64,000 nt of DNA. Origin: Neospora caninum Liverpool. Lineage: Eukaryota > Apicomplexa > Conoidasida > Eucoccidiorida > Sarcocystidae. Shown piece by piece: positions 1 through 11,252 of this stretch. The number at the start of each line of letters is the position of its first letter. Position 1 is the stretch's first letter. The notes under the pieces were generated by a model that was given only the letters and a program-made list of their open reading frames with translations, did not search any database and was not told the DNA's origin. The stretch spans positions 908,124 through 972,123 of the forward strand of contig NC_018385.1 in assembly GCF_000208865.1 (NCBI RefSeq), read 5' to 3'. The position numbers and the translations under genes were made by a program.

Positions 1-14
1 TTCTGCGTAACTCC

Positions 15-623
15 CTATCGCAACTGTCTAATAACTTGGGAAATAACACGCAAGCTTCCAGAGAAGACAACTTGCTGACCGTAGACTACCCAAACAAGGA
101 GAAACGGCATGGTCCCTGGACATTCCTCCGTGACAAGAACCAAATTTTGCAAAACCACTGCCAACGTAGAGCTTGTGCTCGGACACAGACCAGGACGCTG
201 GGACTCACTATTTCTCAGCAAAGCGAACAGATTGACAGAGCCTCCCCTTCCACTCTTGACGTCCACGAGTAGAGGAAATGTAGGTGCACACAAAACACTC
301 CAATGTCTTGGATTTGCGTCCTTTATTCCTCCTGACACTGGTAAGGAGAGAACATCATTCGTGAGGACGCAGAACCGTGGCCCTTTTACATCAAAGCACG
401 CAAACCCCAATTCCCCGTAACCGAATCGTGTGACAATAACAAGCAGCGTGCCACTAAAACAGTTGTCTACGGTTTCTGTCGATTCACACATTGATGTTCT
501 ACCTTGTGAACAGAAACTACCGTTCAGTCGCAGGAAAACATAACGTAATAGAACCAGCAACACTACCACTGCCGGGGGTAATTTCTGGAATGAATTTCTA
601 AAAAACCTTCCGCTACACTGCAT
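15..623 (-). CDS. Doubtful 202-codon ORF with N-terminal hydrophobic segment
   Basis: This ORF starts at a true ATG (623) and is divergent from the H2B gene. Residues about 16-34 are strongly hydrophobic and could be a signal anchor. The rest is cysteine-containing without a recognisable domain. I recognise no family. It could be chance, or one exon of a gene lying mostly outside the window. An uninterrupted 600-base frame is only mildly unusual at this base composition, so confidence is low. Confidence 0.2.
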   Translation of the reverse strand: MQCSGRFFRNSFQKLPPAVVVLLVLLRYVFLRLNGSFCSQGRTSMCESTETVDNCFSGTLLVIVTRFGYGELGFACFDVKGPRFCVLTNDVLSLPVSGGIKDANPRHWSVLCAPTFPLLVDVKSGRGGSVNLFALLRNSESQRPGLCPSTSSTLAVVLQNLVLVTEECPGTMPFLLVWVVYGQQVVFSGSLRVISQVIRQLR

Positions 624-1630
624 AGACTGAATCTAACCACACGCGCAAAAAGCTCGTCTCTGCGTGACGACGAAAGATTCCCTTTCCCGTCACCTTGATG
701 CCGACACTAATGCTGAGCAGAAGCTGGCAAGGAGTCCTTTTTTTTTTGCGCGGGCATTCCTCGGCCTAACCGTACACAGAAAAATCTGTGGAGAACGGTT
801 AACCACCGAATCAACAGAATTTGGATTCGGCATGCGCATCACCATGTCTCAGAACCGTGCCTTTGCATTTCCCGGCCACGGCCAGATGCCGAAAACCGTC
901 CTTGGTACCAGCCTGCCTGCCATCTTGATCTGGAAATGGCTGCGCGTGTCCACTGCGAAGTGGTGCCGACGATTTCCAAGAAGAACTGCAGCCAGTGAGG
1001 TTGGTGTCACTATGTGTACGTACACCGAGGGGCAACCGGTGTTTTCTGTGAGAATAAAAAACTGCACCTAAACTGGTCAACTGTCTTGAAAAAAAGGTGT
1101 GACACGCATACAACCACCTCCCTGTCGAGGTGTCTTCGGTGGTGATGCGGCGATGTGTACACGGGGGCAGAGGCAAAAATGGTTCCGTTCGGCGGTGCAA
1201 ATGCAATCTAATCAACAAATAATCAGGGTGAAGGACTGTCCCGTTTTTTTATCTCTCCCACAGAAAAAAAGAGAAGCCGCACCGTGTCCATCCAGTATCA
1301 TCCACCCCACCCCCGGTGGCGGCATGCATTTCCTGTGGAGGTGTTAGTGGAAGGAACTAGCCACCTAAATGAAGGAACTAGCCGGGACGGCGATGTGGAC
1401 GAATCGTGTTAACGACGACGTGTCCCCCTACAGTGTCGCTTGCAAGGGCGCCGAGGTGAGGTGGGGAAGGTGCGTTCGGTTGGGGAAGAACACCTCCACT
1501 ACAATCGTTCTTCTGGATTTCTGCCCATTTACCGAAAAGCAAGACCAACTTGTGCATTTTACGCACACGTGTGTTTTTTCGCATTCCCCAGTAGTCTTTT
1601 GGAGAGTTCTTCCTCCTTTTTGTCGACAAA
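624..1630. promoter_or_regulatory. Upstream region and presumed promoter of histone H2B
   Basis: About 1 kb without a convincing gene precedes the H2B start. The short open frames on both strands overlap each other and none resembles a protein family. The stretch just before the start is T-rich and ends in the context GACAAAATGG. That fits the known Toxoplasma start consensus, in which AAAA immediately precedes ATGG. I see no TATA box. The H2B promoter is inferred from position only. Confidence 0.35.
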
Positions 1631-1981
1631 ATGGTGGCCAAGAAGTCCGCGAAATCTGCCAAGCCCAAGGCTTCCGGCAAGTCTGGCAAGGGCAAGAAGA
1701 AGAGAGCTGAGTCCTACAGCTCTTACATCTTCAAGGTTCTGAAGCAGGTGCACCCGGAGACAGGCATCAGCAAGAAGTCCATGATGATCATGACTTCTTT
1801 CATTGCAGATACCTTCGACAAGATCGCCTCTGAGGCAGGCAAGCTCTGCAAGTACAACAAGAAGGACACCCTGTCCTCCCGGGAAATCCAAACGGCTGTT
1901 CGTCTGGTCCTCCCCGGCGAACTCGCGAAGCACGCTGTCTCCGAGGGAACCAAGGCTGTCACCAAATACACCGGCAAATAA
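1631..1981 (+). CDS. H2B: Histone H2B (canonical, intronless)
   Basis: Nucleosome core histone H2B, which pairs with H2A in the octamer. The 116-residue frame has a lysine/serine/glycine-rich tail (residues 1-25, KSAKSAKPK type). The histone fold follows, with the family hallmark [19 protein letters not shown] from about residue 29 and a C-terminal [19 protein letters not shown] block. Length matches protist H2B. The start at 1631 is supported by the surrounding GACAAAATGG, close to the Toxoplasma initiation consensus. There is no intron, as usual for a replication-type histone. The tail and the KSMMIMTSF segment fit the canonical H2Ba type rather than the divergent apicomplexan variant H2Bv (H2B.Z); this assignment is from memory of the family. 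Confidence 0.97.
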   Translation: MVAKKSAKSAKPKASGKSGKGKKKRAESYSSYIFKVLKQVHPETGISKKSMMIMTSFIADTFDKIASEAGKLCKYNKKDTLSSREIQTAVRLVLPGELAKHAVSEGTKAVTKYTGK

Positions 1982-2213
1982 ATTGAGGGTGCGAAAACCG
2001 CCACGCCCACATTGCGTCAGCTAGGGCAAAATGGCGCGGACACCGCTGAATGATTTTCTCAAGTAGTCTCGGCAGTAACAATACACTTGTTTTCTACGGC
2101 TCGGGCACATCACATGTGCAGTCCTGTCATAACCATTTTAGGCTTCACTAGAAGCCACCACCATGCAAACCCACCCTTTTCGGCGTCTTGCATTAATTTC
2201 GCATCGTAGGGAT

Positions 2214-2230
2214 TCGTAGTTGAACTACGA
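2214..2230. repeat. 17-base palindrome downstream of H2B
   Basis: A perfect inverted repeat: TCGTAGTT and AACTACGA flank a single central G. It lies about 230 bases after the H2B stop codon. It could form a DNA cruciform or a site for a dimeric protein; as RNA the loop would be too tight without opening some pairs. Function unknown. Confidence 0.6.
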
Positions 2231-2256
2231 TCCTATTAATTCCGAAAGATATTCTC

Positions 2257-2272
2257 CGAGAACCGGTTCTCG
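2257..2272. repeat. 16-base perfect palindrome
   Basis: CGAGAACCGGTTCTCG is self-complementary across all 16 bases. It lies 26 bases after the preceding palindrome. It may be a binding site for a homodimeric factor or part of the H2B 3' region. No function can be assigned from sequence. Confidence 0.6.
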
Positions 2273-3955
2273 ATGGTAGTACCAGTTTTCTGGCGGTCTT
2301 GTGACCGAGGCTTAGGTACCTTTGAAAATTTGCTCTTTAGGCTAGCGGGACAGCATAGTCGACTGGAGCGGGTGTAGACTGACAAGGCCGCTATGACAGC
2401 TCCGGCACCGACTGCTTTCCTGCTTCTCCAGCTTCAGTGAGGGTAGACAATCAGTTTTTCTCTCGTTTAGTGCCTCTTTCCTGACTCTTCCATGTTGCAT
2501 TGAGAAGCCTTTGTTGTCGATTGATCGCTCAGGCACGCGGCTTGTTTCAGCTTCACACGTGGGATGATGGGGACAACCGTTACCCTCTTACCGTTAAGGC
2601 GTTTATTGGTTTGGTCCTGTATTCGGCCGTCTCGTGTCAGACATGAGGATACAAGGGAGGGCAATCCTGTTTATTCACGGCACAACCACTTGGACCTTTT
2701 GTGACACTGGTAACTGAAGCTTGTCCCTTGGCGTTCTCGATTCCTGGAGCACTATTTTACTGCTAAAAAGTAATCTGCAATAGATATGTGCAAATATAGA
2801 ATTTGAGGTTACAAAGCTTGGAATGCTGGGTCCAGCCGCGCATTACAAACTATGCGGGGTGCTCTGCATGATGCTCTTGTTTGTTTACTATTCTTATATC
2901 TGAAGGTTTGTGTATCATCGCTCGCCGCTCACTGTATAGGGCTGGAAGGTTAAACACGGATCACGATTTCTTTGTTGTTCGTTTGGTCGTATTCTGTCGA
3001 CACAAACGTGCACATAAAACGAGACTAACACCCCCAGAACAGTTTTTTTGCTATAGGCATCACTTTTTCCTCTTGAGGGCGAGCAGACGTAAAAGACGTT
3101 GGGATTTGGGCAAACATAACAGTACAAGTTTTTTTTATCGAAACCTGAATCGCCTCACATCGCTTTCATATAGCACGTGCCTGTATTCACCGCGATAAAC
3201 GAACCTCAGACAAATCCGTCATCTTCGGAAAATAACCGTCCAGCACAAGCCTGCTTACATCAATTGTTCAGAGACTGCTGCCGCTGAGTACGTCCATATA
3301 GTGTCTCTTGGAAGCAAATTCGTGGGAGTACCTGTCCACCTGTTGTCCGACAACAGTTTCCACGTGCACAGGTGGATTTGCCACGTATCCTGAAACCCGT
3401 TTCCTCAGTTGTTCTTCTTCAGTATGTAGTGTCATCGACTATTTGGTTGTGCAGGCCTACACACTCATCATGTTCATCTGTGGCTGGACAATCTTCATCC
3501 AGGTATTCATCTCAGTACAACAGGTTGATCTAATACTGTAATTTACTACGCCAGCACCGCCTGCAGGATTTTTTATCAGGCGTTTCCTGTTCAACGAACA
3601 TCCTGGTGTACTGGCTCTTTGCTCATTTGTTTCTTGTGGTTTCCTTTGATGCGTAAAACTACCCTAGAGTTTCCCCCTCCATCCAGGTACACTTGTGATC
3701 GCAGCCGTTCAACAGCCTGTTCAGTTTCATTCCGGCAATGCAGAACACTAACACCGTTTTGCACGGAGGCGTGGTTTTCTAATCAGCGAACGCAACCTTT
3801 GCCTGCGTCACATGTACGCGCACAACTGATTCTCGTTTTAACACTTGCAACAAGTTGGGGCGCTACATTGTGCCGGGAAACAAGCGAAGGGCGGTGTTCC
3901 CGCCAATGTAACGGAGGCCGAGATCAGAAAACTGTCTAATGAAACATCTGCTATT

Positions 3956-4027
3956 GGTTCTATGGTGTAGCGGTTAGCACTGCGGACTCTGAATCCGCCG
4001 ACCTGGGTTCAAATCCCAGTAGGACCT
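3956..4027 (+). tRNA. tRNA-Gln (anticodon CTG)
   Basis: A complete cloverleaf of 72 bases. The acceptor stem GGTTCTA pairs with TAGGACC, with one G-T pair. The anticodon stem GCGGA/TCCGC encloses the seven-base loop CTCTGAA, giving anticodon CTG, which reads CAG (Gln). The T-arm is CTGGG-TTCAAAT-CCCAG. No intron and no encoded CCA, as expected for a eukaryotic nuclear tRNA. A T-run begins at the discriminator base. Confidence 0.93.
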
Positions 4028-4030
4028 TTT
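4027..4030 (+). terminator. RNA polymerase III terminator of tRNA-Gln
   Basis: Four T residues begin at the last base of the tRNA and are followed by CTTCG. Four Ts on the coding strand is the minimal Pol III termination signal. Confidence 0.5.
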
Positions 4031-4413
4031 CTTCGAGGAAACGATTTTTGGGGGATCTTCCCTTTCCTTCCCATTTCTCCTGTAGTGTTCTTGACAGGAT
4101 GGCTGGTGGGGATCTCTTTCACATTCTCGTTTTTCAAGTATTGCTGAAAAAAGTCGTCGACTGTGGGGAAATCGGCCGAGGGGGGGACGTCTGCTGGTAC
4201 TGCAGGTCAGGAAAAGGGAGGCAAACCGTTCGTATGACTGCTCAGTCAAACGATACGAAATCTATAAAAGGACCGCTTTCGGCATCAAAGCTTTGCCTAG
4301 ATCTGTCATCACATTTTGCATGACTCAAGATAATTTGTGTTTTGGTTTTTCTGCTTCTGAGTGTATGCTGAGCAAGAAGGCTCGGCGGGTAACGCTCCCT
4401 GAGGGTGGACCAA

Positions 4414-4484
4414 GCGTTTGTGGTCTAGTGGTAGAATACCTCGTTGCCATCGAGGTGACCCGGGTTCGATTCCCGGCAGACGCA
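4414..4484 (+). tRNA. tRNA-Gly (anticodon GCC), copy 1
   Basis: A 71-base cloverleaf. The acceptor GCGTTTG pairs with CAGACGC through one G-T pair. The anticodon stem CCTCG/CGAGG holds the loop TTGCCAT, giving anticodon GCC. The T-arm is CCGGG-TTCGATT-CCCGG. It differs from copy 2 at one acceptor-stem base. It is followed by a seven-T run. Confidence 0.95.
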
Positions 4485-4488
4485 CCTG

Positions 4489-4495
4489 TTTTTTT
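4489..4495 (+). terminator. RNA polymerase III terminator of tRNA-Gly copy 1
   Basis: A run of seven Ts starts five bases after the tRNA end, a strong Pol III termination signal. Confidence 0.65.
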
Positions 4496-4598
4496 CTTTT
4501 AACCCGTTTTTCTAGGAATAATTCATATTTTTCTTTGCTTGCTGCTGAGAGTAACTGACGAGCCACTCCTGCGATAACGCTGCTCACCAGTTGTCCCA

Positions 4599-4667
4599 GC
4601 GTTTGTGGTCTAACGTGTTTGAACACCTCGTTGCGATTGAATTCAGGCGTTCATTGTCAGCAACGCA
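4599..4667 (+). pseudogene. Decayed tRNA-Gly between two intact copies
   Basis: The 5' half begins exactly like the intact genes (GCGTTTGTGGTCTA), and the CACCTCGTTGCGAT segment still recalls the anticodon arm. The D-arm is disrupted, the anticodon GCC has become GCG, the stem partner CGAGG is lost and the T-arm no longer folds. The 3' end CAACGCA remains. It sits 185 bases after copy 1 and 184 before copy 2, and its flanks resemble theirs (GCGATAACGCTGC upstream of both this copy and copy 2). It is therefore a duplicated unit that has decayed. Confidence 0.85.
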
Positions 4668-4782
4668 CCCTTTGGCTTGCCTGTATCTGCGTGTTCAGGG
4701 AAATTCAAACTTTTCTTTCTTTGAAACCCAGTTTATCTAAAGAACGGGGCTCTGGCGATAACGCTGCACAAAATGTGCTCGA

Positions 4783-4853
4783 GCGTTTGTGGTCTAGTGG
4801 TAGAATACCTCGTTGCCATCGAGGTGACCCGGGTTCGATTCCCGGCAAACGCA
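4783..4853 (+). tRNA. tRNA-Gly (anticodon GCC), copy 2
   Basis: A 71-base cloverleaf, identical to copy 1 except that the acceptor stem is fully Watson-Crick (GCGTTTG with CAAACGC). The anticodon loop TTGCCAT gives GCC. A four-T run lies about 11 bases downstream (4864-4867). Confidence 0.95.
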
Positions 4854-6264
4854 CTCGTGTTTCTTTTGGTCCGTGAATTTTTACGCTGAGTATCATCGAT
4901 ACACAGACTCTTGTCGACTCGTTGAAGTGTGACGAAGATTATTTGTACATCTTTAGATGAACGGAGATGCCCGCTGGGGTGCGTCAGCATCCCTGCCTGC
5001 TGCAACTGTCCACTCCCACCGTTATGCACTTCTGTCGTGCACCGGACAGTGCTCGGTCCGCCTCAAGAACGACCTGTCAGTAGTCCTCGGAAATATATAT
5101 CTGTACATGGCACTGAACAGACGCCGAAGAGATATAGAAGCTCCTTCTTGGCAGCTGGGTGTCGAGCTTTGCCTCGAAGAATTCACCCTTTTGCCACACG
5201 TGTGGCATGTGACGTACTTCGGTGTGCTGGTGTTGACCGAGCTACTTGCAGAGAGTTCTCTGTCGCAGACTGCCTTTCCCCTGATCCTTCATACTACCCG
5301 AGAGACAAGACAGCTTGTGTACAGAGGGCCGACCGCAGGACAGCTGGGGCTGAGTCTTGCCTTGCACGACCGAGAGTGATCTTCCGCTTCTTTCACTGTC
5401 CCCTTCCCTGTGTGTGAAGTTGCAAAGTTCGTAGGCGGTCTCTCTCGGCGATGACTGCATAAGTGTGCTTCTTTCTATAAGTTGTGCCTACTGCTTCCCC
5501 TGACCAGAAAGGCGATAAATTCGGGGAGCTAGTAGCAGGCATCTGGCTGCATGTATAGAACTTCCGGAATGGAATGAAAACCTGAGTTGAACAGTTCTAC
5601 AGGCCTTGTCATCAACGTTCTCATCTGACATACACACGTGCACACAGTCCGAGGGCCACCATAGATCCCCTTGCGTCTCCTTAAAATCTTCTCCGGCAAA
5701 AAAGAGGGGTATCCACCCCTTGTGGCCTACTTTTCGCCGACACAAAAGACCAGAGAAACAAACTCTCTCCATGCGGATTTTCTCAAAGGCGAGATGCTCA
5801 AGCAACTGCACACATTTTTGTCATGGACATAGTTATAAAAAAGTAGTTGCATGCAGCAGATTGCATGTATATTCCTATACAGACACGCGAACCGCTTAGC
5901 TTCCACTTGCCTTTGTCGCTCACATAAGAGCCACGCGTGACGATGGGGCGCCTAAAAAGACGAGGAGTCATGCCTACCTCAACGTTTGAGCGTTCCACAC
6001 TTCCCTTTCTCTTTCCTTCCCTTTCCTTTTTCTCCTCTCTTGTGCGATCTTTCCCTTCTGTCCCCTCTCTTCGTGTCGCACCTGTCCCCTGCCTTTTGCC
6101 GACTACAGATTACGCGAAGTCTCTGCCACTACACCCCACCTCATTTGACGAGGCAGCGCGATAACGCCATCGATGCACGTGGAACCCCTTTATCACTCGA
6201 TCACTCGCAGTTCGCTCTTCGCGTGACTTCTCTTCCCGTCCTTCTTCCTCCCCGTCTGCTTCTC

Positions 6265-6297
<33 letters not shown>

Positions 6298-6678
6298 GCA
6301 TTGGAAAATCCATGTCACGTGCACACACGTACATGTGTTCTGAGTTTCAGTCACATGTCCTTTGCCTGTCACACACCTAGATACAAGTGGAGATTCACAA
6401 CATGTGCATTTTTGCGCGCCTATGCGTTGTGCTGCTTCAAAAACTCTGCTACGCCTCCCGGAATGTGTCGCGAGAGTTGGAGGCGCACCGCCACGGCCGC
6501 CCGTGTCTGATCGCCCAGCCACCCCGTCGAGGCGGTGTGTTCCCTTTGAGGAAATGCTCTCTCATCTCTCTCCAGCCAGGCCCCTGCGTTTGTGGCACAC
6601 TGCCAAGTTCCGCGTCGCTGTCCTCTTTCTGTTCCGTGCGTCTCTGCTGAACCGTTCACAAAGATTCTCCCTGTCTCT
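4854..6678. other. Intergenic region between tRNA-Gly and the exchanger gene
   Basis: I see no gene I can defend here. Overlapping frames of 140 and 162 codons lie in two phases at 4929-5417 on the plus strand, but neither resembles a protein family. The right part is pyrimidine-rich and holds a (TA)n tract at about 6264-6297. Some of it is probably the 3' untranslated region of the minus-strand exchanger. Confidence 0.45.
6264..6297. repeat. (TA)n microsatellite
   Basis: An almost pure TA dinucleotide run downstream of the exchanger stop codon, on its 3' side. Confidence 0.85.
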
Positions 6679-9600
6679 TCACAGCATGTCTCTCTTCCCC
6701 ACAATACTTCCCTTCAGCGTCACGTCTTCCGCGCCGTTCTGGCCGTTCGTCACCCATCCATTTGCCATTCGAGACAGCTCGAGGCTCGCCTTCTCTGCGC
6801 TACTGCCTCGCCCCTCCAGCAAGCGCCCTCCTTCGCCAAGTCTGCCGTCGCCGGGACTGTCTCCGCGCCCCACGACGACGGGGAGAGACCCGATGGAGAC
6901 CGGAGCAGAGAAGGGGTGTCCCTGTCGCTGCCAGTTCGTGTCTTCGAAATGGAACTCTTGCTTCTCACTGTCGCAGGAAGCTGACTGCAGAAGCGAAATA
7001 CGCGGCGCATCAAAAAGAGCGCCCCCGATGGGCTCAAAGTCGTCTTCAGAGAAAGGGTCGTCCCCTCTGCTCTTCTTCCCGCGCGCGGCTCTCGCGTTGG
7101 AAACGCCATTCCTCGCGTCCGGTCTCTCTTCTCTGCTCCGCGCTGTGTCCACCACCGACACTCCAAAGCCGACCATTTCTTCTCTTTCTTTCTCGCGTCG
7201 ACTCGAGTCGGGCCCCCAACTCGCAACCTCTCTCTCGCCGACAGATCTCGACCGCCTCGTCTCTGCTCTCGCGTCCGTTTCCTCCTCCCGGTCGCCGTTT
7301 CTGTCTCTGCCGGAAACGGGCGTCTTCTTTCCGTCGCGGGCCACCATCCCCACCTCCCGCGCCTCGCTTCTCTGGCTTCTCCGCGCACTGTCCGGAGCAG
7401 TAGCTACACCCAAAGACCGGCGGAGATCGTCCCAGGAGAGGCCACCTTCGCGCTTCTGCTCCCCGCCGTGGCCACTCGCCAAACTTCCGTTGCTCGCCAC
7501 TACGTAGGTCGGCACACGCATGTACGCGGGCGAGGTGAAGAGGCTTCTGCCGTTGTGTGTTGGCGATGACGACAGCGATCCCGGGGAATGCTTCGATTTC
7601 GACAAACCCGGAAAACTCGAAAAGACACTCGACGCCGGCGCTGCAGACGCCGGTGACGCCGAGCTGTGCGCGGGGCGAAGGTCGCGGAAAAAGGACGGAA
7701 AACGCGAGTTCGAACCGAACCGAGAGGAAACGCGCCGACTGTCACTGTGAGTAAAGAGCGGAATCATGAATCTGCAAAAGAGAGCGAAAACACGCAATCG
7801 CAAACGTCTAGACATCCAATACATACACTTTCGGCTCTGTGTGCTGCGATTGTAGCCTGATCCGGCGCATCCCCACAGCCTATCTTCACAAATGTGTGCG
7901 TATACACCGGACGTATCCCTCTGTGTACACAGAGTTACATACGCATGGACACAAATATAACAATCTATCTTTTTTGCAACCATTTATCTGCATGCCTCGG
8001 ATTTATATAGAGATACATTGATTGGCAATCATATATATAAGTAAGTATATATATAAGTATATAGAGGTACAGCCATCGGTGCCTGGCGTTGCAGCCTCCC
8101 ATGGGGTCTCCTGGCGATTCCTTTCCAAGGGGAGACAGTTCGGGTGTATGCAATTATCGAAATCTAGACATGCCCAATTCCACGTCTGATAACATGGACG
8201 TTCACCCCCAGGAATCACCACCTGTCTACACCAAAAAACTCCTCATCTTCCGATCTCTCGAACTACGCACCCATGTATCCACACCTATGCATACACCAAT
8301 ACAAGCACACATATACATATTTACGAATATGTACATGTACACGCATGCATAGAGTATCCATATATGCGCAGTTGTGTGTGTGTGTGTGTGTGTGTGTGTT
8401 TAGTTCCCCCGCTCAGTGTGCCTGTGAATACGTGCGGTTCTTGCCGCTTTCTCCTTTTTGTTTCGGAGCTTCGTCGGGTTCTTGCCTGCGATCAATTTGC
8501 AGGAGAAGCCTCTTGAGGCCGCCACAAGTGCCGCGGGTCATTCCCTCGAGGCTGTTCGCGTCTTCGTGCCTGTCTCTTCGCTCTCCGCGCTCCCTGCCGC
8601 GAAGAGTCGCAGAGGAAAACTCCGAAAACGACGAGAAATCCGCGGTGCTGCGTCGAGACGCACTGCGCGCCGGCTCCATGTCCGAGTCGAGAGGCCCGAG
8701 GCGAGCGTCTTCGAGAGAAGACTCCGAACGATGCGGCGCATGCTTCTCGAAAATCCCCAGCCGGTCCAAAATAAACACCAAGGAAGGGCCTAAAAAGGAC
8801 ACGAACCATGGCAACACGCTTGACACACACATCCGGAAAAGACACGGCCCCCTTCACCACCCATGCATCCATACACATAAATATGCATAACATACATATA
8901 CATATACAAATATTCGAATCTGTGCACATATGTACCTACAGACCTAGACAGTGTAAAGGTGTTGCCTGATGTGGGAACAGATGCGAGAGGAAGACCAGCC
9001 GAGCGAGAGACACAGGAGAGAGAAAATGGAAAGGGGAAGAACGCGAGGAAGACCCCAAGACGTGCAGTGGGCGGTGCTGTGTGGCACAGAATGTGGATCT
9101 CCACGAGTCTGTGTGTTTCGAAGGCTGGAGAACAGCGAGAATTTTGGATAGGGACGGAGACGCGAAAAAACTGACCCAGGACGAGAATGGTGAAGAGGGC
9201 GAGGAAGAGGGTGAGAGACAGCAGCGCAGCCCCCTCCTTGCCGCCGAAATCCCGACGCGCTCGCTCCGAGAGCGCAAAGGCTGAAAAGAGAGGCAACAAC
9301 GGGCGAGACTCCGGGGCAAGGAGTGGAGCGACCGGACTTTCCGAAGGAAGAAAACCGATTCTTCTTTGAGGGGAGAAGCTAGAGAGAGGAGTAAGTGGAA
9401 GGAGACCGAGAAACGGAAGAGTTGATCTAGACTACGGAACAGAAAACACCTCTCGACTACGGACCAGAAAACACATCGAGAGGCAGTGCGTTGCGGCGTG
9501 GAACGGCTACAGAGAGCCGCGACGCTCAGGAGCAAAAAATCGCGATGCCAGCTTTGTTTCAGCGCCGTCGCGGAGAAAGAAGGCCTTACCGATGGCGCCT

Positions 9601-11217
9601 CGGAGGCCGCAGAGGACGAGAGCGAGTTGTTGCTCAGGAGTGATTTTCGCACTGGTCCGAAAGAGATTGATTAACGCGCAGGTGACGTAGACGCTGATAG
9701 CTCGTGCCGAGAAGGTGGCGATGAAGCCCAGCACATACAGCCCGACAGCCAGTTCGTCGTGGAGAGGCTGGTCGAAGGAAAAGACGGCGAGACCCAGAAA
9801 AACAAAAACGACGGTCTCCGCGAGAAGCGAAAACGAGTTGAAAACACCTGCACACGGAGAAGGCACGAAAAGCTCGAAACCACACCTCTACACACTTGTA
9901 TATGGCGGGGTGTACGCATGCGTGCATGTGTGTGTGGCGACGGGGGACACAAAAACCCGAGAGAAGGAGAAGCGAGGTTTGGCTGTTCTTTGTCACTCGT
10001 TGAGTGTTTTTCGTCTCTGTGGTGACCGGCGACGAGGCAGAAAGGTCTGTCTGCGTCTCCAGTTTCTGCCCGCGGGTGTCGGAGGTTCCCTTCGGCCTCA
10101 GCGACATTTTCGCTTCTCACTTCTCGAGGTGTTGCATGCAGAAGTCGAGAGATTCGGAACTGCGTATTTCCCGATCGTCACACCGCAGAAGCAGATGGCG
10201 ACGATTCCCGAGTAGCCCAAGCCCTGGAAAACGTGGAGAAACCGGAGACAAAGAAAAGATGGGACAGACGACCGAATCTTGTTCAGTAACAGGGGAGTAG
10301 TGAGCCGACGTCGAGGTGCTGATACTCTCCGAGAATTAGCACAGCCGGCCCTCCGCAGTGACAAGCGCCATCCGCACCCAAGGAAGAAGGCCGCAAAAGA
10401 GAAACGTTTGTGTGACTTACATCCGCGACGAGGTAGGCCATCCAGGGGAAGAGAAGGAGAAGAGCCGACTCGAGGGTTTGATTTTCTTCCTTGTGCAAAT
10501 CCATGTACTTGTACGTCTGTGAACGCCAGGAAAAGAAAACGCCGGCGAGTCCACTGCTTGCTTGAAAAAGGCATGAAAGGAAATGCGCTGAAGAAAACTG
10601 CGGATGTTCCAAGGAGGAACTCCAAACTGCGGCATCCTATTCAACTATACACAAATATATACACAGATATATACATATCTAAACAGTTACTCATGCATAC
10701 GCGCATGCCAAAATCTCATCATAGTTGCATCTTCACTTCCCTCGATCTCCACATTTCTCCATCCACCTCTCTACATCTCTCTATCCGGCTATCTGTCTTT
10801 CTCCCTACCTCTATCAATCTCTCTCTATGTTCTCTACTTCCCCTTCTACCTCTGTTCATCTCTCGCTGCCTGCGGACTACCGCGAGAAGACTGGAACGGC
10901 AGACCGCTTTCATCTGTGGCAGCGTCGCCGGGAATTACCAGAGCACAGAAGAGGCCGACGGCGAGGCCGATCGCCAGGGAGACGAAGAAAGTGAGGAAGA
11001 ACGCGAGAACGGCAGACCCCACACTCGCCGTGTCTTCGCTCGCAATGGTTCGATACAAGACGATCGAAATCGCATCGTTCAGCAAACTCTCGCCAAACAC
11101 CTAGAGACAAACAAAATGCCTCGGCCGCATTTTTTTCGCGCATATTCTCATCAGAGCACACGTCTCGACGTCACACATTCTCCCATTAAGACAAAACCCA
11201 GGAACATACACGCATGC

Positions 11218-11252
<35 letters not shown>

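Larger units (their letters stand above)
1982..3955. other. Intergenic region downstream of H2B
   Basis: About 2 kb between the H2B stop and the tRNA-Gln contain no credible gene; open frames are short, overlapping and featureless. Two closely spaced palindromes occur about 230-290 bases after the H2B stop and are listed separately. There is no metazoan-type histone stem-loop, so the histone mRNA is presumably polyadenylated. Confidence 0.5.

Noticed and set aside
4929..5417. Overlapping 140- and 162-codon plus-strand ORFs after the tRNA array
   Set aside because: Two frames are open over the same bases and neither resembles any family or shows splice-linked partners.
6362..7507. 381-codon plus-strand ORF opposite the exchanger tail
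   Set aside because: It is antisense to the Ser/Arg-rich last exchanger exon; biased composition keeps the complementary frame open. No domain is visible.
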